From: an uncultured Clostridia bacterium
GTDB taxonomy: Bacteria > Bacillota > Clostridia > Christensenellales > Aristaeellaceae
Length of the DNA: 16,597 nucleotides
Assembly: GCA_947600345.1 (NCBI GenBank)
Contig: CANQGC010000035.1
Coordinates: 1 to 16,597 of the forward strand
Direction of reading: 5' to 3'
Part shown: positions 6,957-14,444 of the stretch, piece after piece
Layout: every line of letters begins with the position of its first letter
Position numbering within the stretch: the first letter of the stretch is position 1
Program-made: the position numbers and the translations under genes
The notes under the pieces: generated by a model
Told to the model about the DNA's origin: nothing
The model's input: only the letters and a program-made list of their open reading frames with translations
The model's database searches: none

Positions 6957-9281
6957 TCAAACGTGGGAATCCGCGCCCTGCGCGCGCAGCGCCCCGTACA
7001 CCTTCTCGGCCGTGGCGGGGAGGGCGTGGATCTCCGCGCCCACCGCGTTGCGGATGGCGGCGGCAATCGCCGGGGACGGCGTGTTGATGACCACCTCGCC
7101 GATGGATTTCGCGCCAAAGGGCCCGGTGGGCTCCCAGCTCTCCTCGAAGGCGATGCGAATCGGCGGCGCGTCCAGCCGCGAGGGAATCTTGTACTGCATG
7201 AAGCTGTTGGTGGCGAGCTTGCCGCCGGGCAAGGTTTGCACGTCCTCGGTCAGCGCCATGCCATAGCCCTGGAGGAAGCCGCCCTCGGCCTGAACCTGGG
7301 CCAGCGCCCGGTTCACCACGGTGCCGCAGTCCACGACGCCCACCAGATCGACAACCTCCACCTCGCCGGTCTCGGTGTCCACCTCCACCTCGGCGAAGCC
7401 CGCCACGAAGGGCGGCGGGCTGGTGTGGCCCGCGAAGCTGGCGGCGGCGGTCAGCCAATCGGCGTGGCCGTTGACGCTCTCCACGCCCAGCTCTGTGAGC
7501 GTGAGCTTCCTCTCCCCGCAGGTGAATTCGTCGCCGTCGAACTCCAAATCCCCCTCGGCGACGCCCATGCGCTCCGCCGCGACCTTGCGCATCTTGCCCA
7601 GCAACTCCTTTGCCGCCATTACCGTAGCGTTGCCGGTCACGTAGGTGGTGGAGGAGGCGTAGGAGCCCTTGTCGTAGGGCGAATAGCTGGTGTCCACGCC
7701 GTTCACCACGATGCGGTCGATGTCGCACTCGAGCACCTCCGCCGCCATCTGGGCCAGGATCGTGTCGCAGCCGGTGCCGATGTCCGAAGCGCCGATGGAC
7801 AGCGTGTAGAAGCCGCCGTCGTCCAGCCGGATGCGGGCCGTGCAGTTGTCCACGTTGCTGATGCCGGAGCCCTGCATCGTGACCGCCATGCCCAGGCCAC
7901 GGTACCTGTGCGGGCCCACCTGCCGGGCGAAGGGCGCGCTCCGGTACTTCTCGTCCCAGCCGGTCATGCGCCTGCCGGTTTCGATGCAGCGGTCGAGGCT
8001 GCAGCTGGTCAGCGGCTCGTCGTAGTAGGCGGGCATGGGCTTGCCCACCTCGGGCAGGTTCCTGAGCCGCAGCTCGCAGGGGTCGAGCCCGAGCTGCGCC
8101 GCCAGCTTGTTGACCGTGCTCTCCACGGCGAAGCAGCCCTGGGTCGCGCCGAAGCCGCGGTAGGCCCCGCCGGGCGTGGTGTTGGTGTAGACGGCCTTGC
8201 CGGTGTAGCGCCAGGCCTCAGCTTTGCCGTAGAGCGGCAGCGTCTTGTGGCCGGAGAGGCCGATCACGTTCGCCGCGTGCTCGCCGTAGGCCCCGGCGTT
8301 CTCCAGGCTGTCCACCCACAGCGCGCGCACGATGCCGTCCTCCGTCGCGCCCAGCCGCACGCGAATCCGGAAGGCGTGGCGGGTGTTGGCGCAGGCGCAG
8401 CTCTCCTGGCGGGTGAACTGGATGTAGGCGGGCTTGCCGGTCAGGTACGTCACCGCCGCCGCGTAGACCTCCGTCACCATCGACTGCTTCGCGCCGAAGC
8501 CGCCGCCCACGCGGGGCTTGACGACCCGCACCTTCGACTGGGGCAGCCCCAGCGCCATCGCCACCAGCCTGCGGGCGTGGAAGGTGATCTGCGTGCTGCT
8601 GACCAGCGTCAGCCGCCCGGCGTGGTCGTAGTAACTGAACGTGCGGAAGGTCTCCATCATGGCCTGCTGAGTGGCGGGGGTATACCAGGTCTCGTCCAGC
8701 CGCACCGGGCAGGAGGCGTACACCGCCTCGAAGTCGCCGTCCTCGTCGCGCTCGGACATGAGCACGTTGTGGGCCAAGTCGCCGCCGATGTCCGTCTGGT
8801 AGACGTAGTCGTCCTCGGGGTGGACGGCGCTGGCGCTCTGCTCTGCCGTCTCAAAGTCGAGCACCGGCTCGAGCACCTCATATTCGACCTTCACGAGCTT
8901 CAGCGCCTTCTCCGCCGCTTCCTCGCTCTCCGCCGCGACGATGGCCACCGGGTCGCCCACGTAGCGGACGTACTCGTCCAGGATCACCCGGTCGAAGGGA
9001 TTGTTGCCCGGGTAGCTCGCCCCGGCGAAGGTATGGCGGTGATGGGGCACGTCCCGCCAGGTGAACACGCCCGCCACGCCGGGCACCAGCTCGGCCCTGG
9101 ACTTGTCGATGCTCACGATCCGCGCGAAGGCGTGGGGGCTGCGCTTGAGCTTCACCACCAGCGCGCCGTCGGGCACCAAATCGCCCGTGTACACCGGAGC
9201 GCCGCCCATGATGGAGAGGGCGTCGGTCTTGGCCCGGGCCTGGTTGACGACCTTCAAATCCTCGCGATTCTGCCCGCTCAC
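6957..9281 (-). CDS. Molybdenum hydroxylase, Mo-cofactor-binding large subunit (XDH family)
   Basis: This 774-residue catalytic subunit belongs to the xanthine dehydrogenase/aldehyde oxidase family. It hydroxylates a carbon with water-derived oxygen at a Mo-pterin centre. Visible landmarks are the GGGFGAKQ loop (259-266), AYRGFG (373-378, with the Arg equivalent to the substrate-binding Arg of xanthine dehydrogenases), DIGTG (500-504) and the active-site Glu in SIGE (Glu729). The residue after GGFGAK is Gln, where bovine xanthine dehydrogenase has Glu, so a purine substrate is possible but not shown. The start is GTG at 9281: it overlaps the small-subunit stop as GTGA, follows a GGAGGGGAGG ribosome site, and leaves the domain intact. 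An earlier in-frame start would overlap the small subunit by 200 nt. It is the last gene of the operon. Confidence 0.93.
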   Translation of the reverse strand: MSGQNREDLKVVNQARAKTDALSIMGGAPVYTGDLVPDGALVVKLKRSPHAFARIVSIDKSRAELVPGVAGVFTWRDVPHHRHTFAGASYPGNNPFDRVILDEYVRYVGDPVAIVAAESEEAAEKALKLVKVEYEVLEPVLDFETAEQSASAVHPEDDYVYQTDIGGDLAHNVLMSERDEDGDFEAVYASCPVRLDETWYTPATQQAMMETFRTFSYYDHAGRLTLVSSTQITFHARRLVAMALGLPQSKVRVVKPRVGGGFGAKQSMVTEVYAAAVTYLTGKPAYIQFTRQESCACANTRHAFRIRVRLGATEDGIVRALWVDSLENAGAYGEHAANVIGLSGHKTLPLYGKAEAWRYTGKAVYTNTTPGGAYRGFGATQGCFAVESTVNKLAAQLGLDPCELRLRNLPEVGKPMPAYYDEPLTSCSLDRCIETGRRMTGWDEKYRSAPFARQVGPHRYRGLGMAVTMQGSGISNVDNCTARIRLDDGGFYTLSIGASDIGTGCDTILAQMAAEVLECDIDRIVVNGVDTSYSPYDKGSYASSTTYVTGNATVMAAKELLGKMRKVAAERMGVAEGDLEFDGDEFTCGERKLTLTELGVESVNGHADWLTAAASFAGHTSPPPFVAGFAEVEVDTETGEVEVVDLVGVVDCGTVVNRALAQVQAEGGFLQGYGMALTEDVQTLPGGKLATNSFMQYKIPSRLDAPPIRIAFEESWEPTGPFGAKSIGEVVINTPSPAIAAAIRNAVGAEIHALPATAEKVYGALRAQGADSHV

Positions 9282-9736
9282 TTCGACCGCCTCCCCTCCG
9301 CGTACTTCGCCAGCGCCCGCATCTGGGAGGCGTAGCCCGTGCAGCGGCACAGGTTGCCCGCCAGGTAGGCGCGCATCTCCGCGTCGCCGGGATTCTCGAG
9401 CTCCCGGAACATCGCCAGCGCGCACATCAGAAAGCCCGGGCTGCAGTAGCCGCACTGGTCCGCGCCCTCGGCGGCCAGGCATCGCATCAGGGCCTCCGCC
9501 TCGTCCTTCACGCCCTCCAGCGTGGTGACGGCCCTGCCCTCGACTCTAGCGGCCAGGTAGCCGCAGGAGAGCACAGGCTTGCCGTCCACCCAGACCGTGC
9601 AGATGCCGCAGTTCGAGGTGTCGCAGCCGCTGCGCACGCTGTGCATGCCGCAGTCGCGCAGCAGCTGGAGCAGCGTCTCGTCCGGGGCGATCTCCCGGGA
9701 GAGCTTCCTCCCGTTCAGCGCAAAGTTCAGCGTCAT
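9278..9736 (-). CDS. Molybdenum hydroxylase, [2Fe-2S] small subunit
   Basis: This 152-residue electron-transfer subunit carries two [2Fe-2S] clusters between the Mo centre and the flavin. The plant-ferredoxin-type cluster is bound by Cys38, 43, 46 and 58 (GCDTSNCGIC...LSC). The helical C-terminal cluster is bound by Cys95, 98, 130 and 132 (CGYCSPG...LCRC). All eight ligands are present and length is normal. Its ATG overlaps the FAD-subunit stop as ATGA and its own stop overlaps the Mo-subunit start as GTGA, so the three genes are translationally coupled. The order FAD, FeS, Mo matches coxMSL-type operons. Confidence 0.95.
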   Translation of the reverse strand: MTLNFALNGRKLSREIAPDETLLQLLRDCGMHSVRSGCDTSNCGICTVWVDGKPVLSCGYLAARVEGRAVTTLEGVKDEAEALMRCLAAEGADQCGYCSPGFLMCALAMFRELENPGDAEMRAYLAGNLCRCTGYASQMRALAKYAEGRRSK

Positions 9737-10569
9737 GCCTCATCCCTCCCCGCGTCCGTAGGTTCGGAATCCCGCGCCTCCGCGCCATCTTCCCGCAGCG
9801 CATCCCAGCAGCGCAGCGTCAGCACCTCCGCCAGGTGGCGGCGGTAGTCCGCGCTGCCGCGCAGGCTGCTTCCGTAGGTCAAATTCTCCGCTGCGGCCTT
9901 CGCCGCGCCCGCGCCGTCGCCCGCGGCCAGCAGCGCCTCGGCCTCCGGGCAGCGCGTCGCCCGGCCCGGCCGCGCGCCCACGCTCAGACGCCAGTCGCCC
10001 TCAGTTGATACGGACATGCAGACGTTCAGCACGCCGAAGTCCGTCTTGCTCCGGCGGAAGCTCCGGTACGCCGCCCGCCGTCCGTCCTTGCGGATATGTA
10101 CGGCGGTGAGGATGTCCCGCTTCTCCGGCGGATTGCGCAGGAATTCGTCCAGCGGCATCTCCCCCGCCCGATGGAGCACCACCGCGGCGTCCAGCGCCAG
10201 CAGCGCCGTCAGCAGGTCGGAGAAGCCGTAGCGGCTGTAGACGCTCGCGCCCACCGTCGCCATGTTGCGAAACTGCACGCCCACGATGGGCTTGACGCTC
10301 TCGCTCAGCACCCCACCGAACAGCTCCCGCAGGCAGGGCGCGGTCTCCACGTCCCGCAGCGAAGCCATCGCGCCGATGGAAACCTCCCCTTCCGCATCCT
10401 CGATCTTGTCCAGCCCGAGCCGCGACAGGTCGATGGCGGTCCTGACGCCCGCGTGTCCCAGCCGCAGCCACATGCCACCGCCGATCACGCGGTTCCTCTT
10501 CCCCGCGTCCAGCAGCGCCAAAGCCTCGTCCAGCGACTCCGCAAAGCGATACTCCTGAATCGAAATCAA
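9733..10569 (-). CDS. Molybdenum hydroxylase, FAD-binding medium subunit
   Basis: This is a subunit of about 278 residues with the FAD_binding_5 plus CO_deh_flav_C arrangement, the outlet for electrons from the hydroxylase. Recognisable parts are IQEYRFAESLDEALALL at the N-terminus, RVIGGGMWLRLG near residue 25, and VGVQFRNMATVGASVYSRYGFSDLLTALLALDA mid-protein (given in parts: QFRNMATVG, then GFSDLLTALLALDA). Both flavin loops differ from the coxM pattern: GGGMW replaces GGTDL and GAS replaces GGN. The start is uncertain. The promoter at 10607-10635 implies initiation near 10600, which excludes ATGs at 10608 and upstream. TTG at 10569 follows GGGGGGAG by only 4 nt; ATT at 10566 is an alternative. 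It is the first gene of the operon. Confidence 0.87.
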   Translation of the reverse strand: MISIQEYRFAESLDEALALLDAGKRNRVIGGGMWLRLGHAGVRTAIDLSRLGLDKIEDAEGEVSIGAMASLRDVETAPCLRELFGGVLSESVKPIVGVQFRNMATVGASVYSRYGFSDLLTALLALDAAVVLHRAGEMPLDEFLRNPPEKRDILTAVHIRKDGRRAAYRSFRRSKTDFGVLNVCMSVSTEGDWRLSVGARPGRATRCPEAEALLAAGDGAGAAKAAAENLTYGSSLRGSADYRRHLAEVLTLRCWDALREDGAEARDSEPTDAGRDEA

Positions 10570-10606
10570 ACTGCTCCCCCCGTGAATTCGACAGATTTGT
10601 ACCTTC

Positions 10607-10635
10607 ATCATAGCACAGGGGAAGCGGGAAATCAA
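10607..10635 (-). promoter_or_regulatory. Promoter of the molybdenum hydroxylase operon
   Basis: On the minus strand, TTGATT (10635-10630), a 17-nt spacer and TATGAT (10612-10607) form a good sigma-A promoter. The predicted start near 10600 leaves a leader of about 30 nt, too short for a molybdenum-cofactor riboswitch. Confidence 0.7.
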
Positions 10636-10659
10636 CGCTCATCCGGGACAAATGATCGA

Positions 10660-10688
10660 TTGAATTCCCAGCCTCCGCATGATATACT
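10660..10688 (+). promoter_or_regulatory. Promoter of the DUF1294-like gene
   Basis: TTGAAT (10660-10665), a 17-nt spacer and TATACT (10683-10688) lie back to back with the hydroxylase promoter, with 24 bp between the two -35 boxes. A second TATAAT at 10744-10749 lacks a clear -35 partner. Confidence 0.6.
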
Positions 10689-10800
10689 ACAAATAGGAAC
10701 CGGATGATCGTGGCGAGAGCCTGCATAATCGCGCCTTATTCCGTATAATTATGCTTAATTCCATCCCGTCTTTTCTGCCGTGACATGAAGGGAGGGGCCC

Positions 10801-11253
10801 ATGAATCTTACGCCGTTGCAATGGTATGTGGTCATCATAAATCTGTGCGCATTTGTCATCTATACCATCGACTTTCAGATTTACATGCACGGCGGCGATG
10901 GAATCAGGCCGGCGGTTCTTTGCAACCTGGCAACCATCTGCGGCGGAGCGATCGGCACACTGGCGGCGGAAATCTTGTGGGATCGAAGGATCAACAAGAG
11001 AAATGCGCAGTCTCGGATTTATACGCTTGTTTGGCTCATTTTGCAGCTTGCGCTCTTTTGGGCGATGTGGGGACCAAACCGTGCGGCGGCGAGGGATGAT
11101 GCTTTGCGTCCATCTTATCTTGCTCGCGTTCGTAATCGCAGGCATAATCTGACATTTGAAGCGCCGGGATTGTGGGGGGATCGGGCGCATTCGACGGGCA
11201 GGAGCGCGGGCATGCCGCCGGGGGAAGGGCGGGCCCGGATGAAGGCGAAGTGA
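10801..11253 (+). CDS. Small membrane protein, DUF1294-like; C-terminus possibly frameshifted
   Basis: The reading frame codes for 150 residues with three hydrophobic segments near 7-24, 38-57 and 72-90. The pattern (short first helix ending YTIDFQIY, then CGGAIGTLAAEILWDRR and a last helix, LVWLILQLALFWAM) resembles DUF1294 membrane proteins, though their HKT motif is degraded here. The ATG follows GGGAGGGG (10790-10797). Residues after about 92 are Arg-rich and look unlike a protein end. In the +1 frame the same DNA gives a hydrophobic stretch, CVHLILLAFVIAGII, ending at 11152, so a frameshift (real or a sequencing error) near 11070-11095 is possible. Native DUF1294 proteins often end about where the good sequence stops. 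Function is unknown. It is divergent from the hydroxylase operon. Confidence 0.55.
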   Translation: MNLTPLQWYVVIINLCAFVIYTIDFQIYMHGGDGIRPAVLCNLATICGGAIGTLAAEILWDRRINKRNAQSRIYTLVWLILQLALFWAMWGPNRAAARDDALRPSYLARVRNRRHNLTFEAPGLWGDRAHSTGRSAGMPPGEGRARMKAK

Positions 11254-11301
11254 AAGTGTGCCCGTACCCATTCATTCGAGAAGGCAGCTTCTAAACTCGC
11301 G

Positions 11302-11380
11302 TTATTCCAGCCCCAGCCGGGACAAATCGACGGCGGTATTGACGCCCGCGCGCCCCAGCCGCAGCCGTATGCCGCCGCCG
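11302..11380 (-). pseudogene. Remnant of a second FAD-subunit gene
   Basis: On the minus strand this segment reads GGGIRLRLGRAGVNTAVDLS followed by RLGLE and a TAA stop (11304-11302). It aligns with GGGMWLRLGHAGVRTAIDLS in the intact FAD subunit, and the DNA matches 10407-10485 at roughly four of five positions. Similarity fades on both sides, leaving about 26 codons of a flavin-binding loop. It is a decayed duplicate lying directly upstream of the SWIM gene promoter. Confidence 0.75.
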
Positions 11381-11407
11381 GAAAAGCAACGATCCGGTGC
11401 GAAACAA

Positions 11408-11436
11408 TGGACTTCCGCGAAAAAAAGCGATATACT
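11408..11436 (+). promoter_or_regulatory. Promoter of the SWIM-protein gene
   Basis: TGGACT (11408-11413), a 17-nt spacer and TATACT (11431-11436) are followed by a predicted start near 11443 and a ribosome site, AAGGGGG, at 11455-11461. This rules out an in-frame GTG at 11397 as the gene start. Confidence 0.55.
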
Positions 11437-11468
11437 TGTCGAAGAGACGATGTGAAGGGGGCGATGGG

Positions 11469-13103
11469 ATGCGCTGGAGGGAGCTGTTCGAGCCGCGCAT
11501 ACTGGAGCGCGGACGGATGTACTGGCAGACGGGCAGCGTGGAGGCGCTGGAGGCGAACGGGGATTCCATCTGCGCCACGGTCGCGGGCAGCGAGGAATAC
11601 GAGGTGCGCATCGAACTGTGCGGCGATGAAGTCGCGGACATGAGCTGCACCTGTCCCTACGCGGAGGGCGGTGAGAACTGCAAACACATGGCCGCCGCGC
11701 TGTTCGCCTGGTCGGAGGAGGAGCCCTCCACCGAAGCGGCGGAAGAAGCCGAAGGGCCGGAGGCGCTCGTCGCGGGCGCGGACGAGGCGACGGTGCGGAG
11801 CTTCTTGACGGAGGTTCTCCGGCGCGACCGCGGGCTGCGCGCGCGCTTCGAGCGCCTGCTAAGCCCGAAGCGCGCCGAAGGGGCGCTGGCGGCGGCGTGC
11901 GCGCGCGTGGATGAAGTGGTGGAGTCCTACATGGAGGACGACTTCATCGACTACCGCGACGCCTTCTCCTTCATGGAGGAGATGAGCGAAGCGCTGGATG
12001 AGGAGGTGGACTTCCTCCTGAAGCTCAGCCGCCCCCGGGATGCCTTCGAGTTTGTCATGCACGTGCTTTGCGCGCTGGACGACGTGGACATGGACGACTC
12101 CGACGGGGAGCATTGGGAGCTGATGAGCGACTGCCAGGGCTGCATCGGGGCGATCCTGGATGGCGCGAGCGAGGAGGATGAGCGCTACATCTTTGACCGG
12201 ATGTTCCACTACCGGGGCGGAGACCTCGCCGGGGACGCCTTCGACGAGCTGCTCGAGGAGCGCTTCGAGGGGCCGTACTACCAGCGGCAGAAGCTTCAGC
12301 GGGAGCGCCAGGAACTGGCGCGACTGGCGAAAGGCGATCCGGGAGACGACTACGCACAGATGCAGATGGAGCGCCGCGCGCTGCGCTGCCTGGAGCTGAT
12401 GGAGGAGACGGGCGCCGCGCAGTCGGAGATCGAGGTATTCCGCAGGGAATACTGGCGCTTTCCGCTCGTGCGCCGCCAGCGCATGGACGAATTGGAGCGG
12501 CGCAGGCGCTGGGCGGAGCTCATCGAGGTGGCGAAGGAGTCCATCGCCCTGGACGAGCGGACGGCTCCCGGCTACCTTCCGAACTACCACCGGCGTCTGA
12601 AGAAGGCCTACCGGAAGCTCGGCGACGATGAGGCGTATCGCGTGGAGCTATGGGCGCTCGCCACGCGGTGGATGCCGGGCGATCTGGACTGCTTCCGGGA
12701 GTACCGCGCGCTCTTCTCCGCCGAGGATTGGCCCGCCGAGCGGGATCGGCTCTTTGCCGCGCTGCCGCGCCACGTCGATCCCGGGAAGCTCTACGTCGAG
12801 GAGAAGCTCTTCGACCGCCTGCTCGAGCGCGCGGTCTCCGAGCCCGGGCTGGACACGCTTCAAGAATATGAGAAGCACCTCGCCCGGCGCTACCCGGACC
12901 GGGTGCTCCGGAAGTACGCGCGGGAGCTCGACTCCGCCGCGCGCAATGCCGCCGGCCGCGACGCCTATCGCCGCTGGGCCGCGCTCCTGCGCCACATGCG
13001 CTCCTTCCCCGGCGGCGAGGAAGTCGTCCGGGAGCTCGTGCTCCGTTGGCGCGAAAGCTACCCCCGCCGCACCGCGATGCTGGACGAACTAAAAAAGTTT
13101 TAG
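11469..13103 (+). CDS. SWIM zinc-finger protein of unknown function
   Basis: The 544-residue product begins with a domain typical of bacterial SWIM proteins (FEPRILERGRMYW...) and carries a CxCx8CxH zinc site: Cys60, Cys62, Cys71 and His73 in SCTCPYAEGGENCKHMAAAL. The remaining 450 residues are Glu/Arg-rich and largely helical, with no helicase or nuclease motif that I can see. SWIM domains bind DNA or protein partners and are often found beside SNF2-type helicases, but none is present here. The start at 11469 follows AAGGGGG by 7 nt. The gene is monocistronic, preceded by its own promoter and followed by an inverted palindrome array. The role cannot be named. Confidence 0.8.
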   Translation: MRWRELFEPRILERGRMYWQTGSVEALEANGDSICATVAGSEEYEVRIELCGDEVADMSCTCPYAEGGENCKHMAAALFAWSEEEPSTEAAEEAEGPEALVAGADEATVRSFLTEVLRRDRGLRARFERLLSPKRAEGALAAACARVDEVVESYMEDDFIDYRDAFSFMEEMSEALDEEVDFLLKLSRPRDAFEFVMHVLCALDDVDMDDSDGEHWELMSDCQGCIGAILDGASEEDERYIFDRMFHYRGGDLAGDAFDELLEERFEGPYYQRQKLQRERQELARLAKGDPGDDYAQMQMERRALRCLELMEETGAAQSEIEVFRREYWRFPLVRRQRMDELERRRRWAELIEVAKESIALDERTAPGYLPNYHRRLKKAYRKLGDDEAYRVELWALATRWMPGDLDCFREYRALFSAEDWPAERDRLFAALPRHVDPGKLYVEEKLFDRLLERAVSEPGLDTLQEYEKHLARRYPDRVLRKYARELDSAARNAAGRDAYRRWAALLRHMRSFPGGEEVVRELVLRWRESYPRRTAMLDELKKF

Positions 13104-13118
13104 GCCGGCGGGGCCGGC
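13090..13118 (-). terminator. Possible terminator facing the MocA-fusion transcript
   Basis: GCCGGC (13104-13109) and GCCGGC (13113-13118) form a 6-bp hairpin with a 3-nt loop. On the minus strand it is followed 7 nt later by TTTTTT, inside the end of the SWIM gene. It could stop transcripts arriving from the convergent minus-strand gene. Confidence 0.35.
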
Positions 13119-13145
13119 GGCCATCTGCTGCCGCGCATAGGCGAC

Positions 13146-13180
13146 GGACTTTGGGCCCGTAGATTATGGGCCCAAAGTCC
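13146..13180. repeat. Hairpin H6, inverted copy B
   Basis: The 13-bp arms are identical to H6 of copy A (GGACTTTGGGCCC, 13146-13158, with 13168-13180) around a 9-nt loop, GTAGATTAT. It lies between convergent genes, 42 nt past the SWIM stop. The word CTGCTGCCGCGC just before it (13125-13136) also occurs beside H4 in copy A (249-260). Confidence 0.9.
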
Positions 13181-13220
13181 TGCGTTGCGTTTCTGCAGGA
13201 ATGTTGGTTCGAAGCGACGT

Positions 13221-13249
13221 AATCCTGCCCGTAGATTATGGGCAGGATT
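13221..13249. repeat. Hairpin H5, inverted copy B
   Basis: Arms AATCCTGCCC (13221-13230) and GGGCAGGATT (13240-13249) enclose the 9-nt loop GTAGATTAT, identical to that of the neighbouring H6. The 40-nt spacer 13181-13220, read in reverse, matches the copy A spacer 326-362 over about 34 nt with only four differences. The arm sequence differs from copy A but pairing is complete. Confidence 0.88.
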
Positions 13250-13329
13250 TCTGCGTTGGATGGGGGTGTGCTCGCGCGCAGTGGTGCAGGGCAGATATGC
13301 GTTGTTGTCTGGATTTCTGCATTGGGTGG
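13245..13329. repeat. Short direct repeats in the SWIM-MocA gap
   Basis: GGATTTCTGCGTTGGATGG (13245-13263) recurs at 13311-13329 with two changes. Related TGCGTT words lie at 13181 and 13299. The repeat starts inside the H5 right arm, so these may be decayed ends of further palindrome modules. The remainder of 13250-13422 shows no gene. Confidence 0.5.
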
Positions 13330-13422
13330 ACAAAGTGGTTGTTCTAAGCGCGGCGGGTCTTTTGCCGGTCGAAGCGGTTGGGGGCATGGTGGGTGCGGTT
13401 TGATACTTGCTTCGCTTGCGCT

Positions 13423-14406
13423 TCACTCCGTGGCGCTGCGCAGGTATTCCTCCGCCCTTTGCAGGGCGGGCTTGTCGTCCACGTCCCAGAGCTCGGCGGG
13501 GGCCTCGGCCTCGACGGTGCGGATCTCCCAGTTGCCCGCGCGCAGGACGGACATGCCGCCGGATTCGCCGGTCAGGCTCTGCAATGCCGGGTACGCGGCG
13601 GCGGGGACGATCACCGGGCTGGCGGCGGTTCCGCGAAACGCCAGACGGTGCGCGCAGCGCGGCGCCTCCGCGAAGGCGTCCGCCAGGCGGCGCAGGCTGG
13701 CGGGGCGCAGCAGCGGCTGGTCGCCGTTGACGAACATGCAGCCGTCCGTGCCGTCCATCGCCGATAGCGCCTCGCGGATGGAGTCGCTCAGCGGGCCGCC
13801 GGGGTACGCGCGCACGGGAATGCCCGCCGCACGACAGAGGTCCGACACCGCCGGATCGCTGGTCACGGCGACGATCCGGGCAAAGCGCTCCCGGGGCAGC
13901 GCGTCCAGCGTGCGCGCGAGCACACACCTGCTGCCCAGCTCCGCCAGCAGCTTGCCGCCGCCGAAGCGCTCGCCCCGGCCCGCCGCCAGAACCGCGCAGC
14001 CCAGCGCGGGCGCATCCGGCTTCGAGTCCGCCTTTGTCGACCCAGGGAAAGCCTCCGAAGCGGCGCGCGGGAGGCTTCCCAGGTTGCGCGCAAAGCTCGC
14101 GCGCATCGCGGCTTCGCAGTCGGCGCGCAGGGCCTCGTAGCGCGCCAGCAGCGCCTGCGCCGCCGGGGTCAGGCGGCTGCCGCCGCCGTCGGGGCCACCG
14201 ATGCGCTTCTGGGTGAGCGCAAAGCCCAGCTCCCGCTCCGCGCGGCCGACGATGCGGCTGGCCTTGGAGTAGGCCATGCCCAGCTCGTTCGCCGCCGCGC
14301 GCAAGCTGCCCAGGCGCTCCACGCCCCGAAGCAACCGATACGGCCCCTCGCCGAAGAACTTCTCGCCATCGTCGGAAAGTAGCCGCAACCGCAGCTCCAC
14401 ACGCAT
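13423..14406 (-). CDS. ModE-like HTH fused to MocA-like molybdenum cofactor cytidylyltransferase
   Basis: The 327-residue protein has two parts. Residues 1-90 are a ModE/LysR-type winged HTH (GPYRLLRGVERLGSLRAAAN, AYSKASRIVGRAERELGF, then GGSRLTPAAQALL), as in the DNA-binding half of the molybdate repressor. Residues about 136-327 form a MobA/MocA nucleotidyltransferase: LAAGRGERFGGGKLL (140-154) binds the nucleotide, and VNGDQPLL (Asp229 of GDQP) matches the family's GDMP metal site. MocA transfers CMP to Mo-molybdopterin for xanthine-dehydrogenase-family enzymes, which fits the hydroxylase operon nearby. The molybdate-binding C-terminus of ModE is absent. ATG 14406 follows GGGGGTGAT. It lies downstream of the FecE-type ATPase on the same strand, with palindromes in between. 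Whether the HTH still regulates is unknown. Confidence 0.87.
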   Translation of the reverse strand: MRVELRLRLLSDDGEKFFGEGPYRLLRGVERLGSLRAAANELGMAYSKASRIVGRAERELGFALTQKRIGGPDGGGSRLTPAAQALLARYEALRADCEAAMRASFARNLGSLPRAASEAFPGSTKADSKPDAPALGCAVLAAGRGERFGGGKLLAELGSRCVLARTLDALPRERFARIVAVTSDPAVSDLCRAAGIPVRAYPGGPLSDSIREALSAMDGTDGCMFVNGDQPLLRPASLRRLADAFAEAPRCAHRLAFRGTAASPVIVPAAAYPALQSLTGESGGMSVLRAGNWEIRTVEAEAPAELWDVDDKPALQRAEEYLRSATE

Positions 14407-14444
14407 AAAATCACCCCCAAATCGCGATCTCAACGCCCCGTCTT

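Noticed and set aside
6867..9335. An 822-codon plus-strand frame opposite the Mo subunit
   Set aside because: It is His/Val/Ala/Arg-rich antisense to a well-conserved gene, with no recognisable domain.
10570..10606. Molybdenum-cofactor riboswitch before the hydroxylase operon
   Set aside because: The predicted leader is only about 30 nt, too short for that RNA, and no matching structure is seen.
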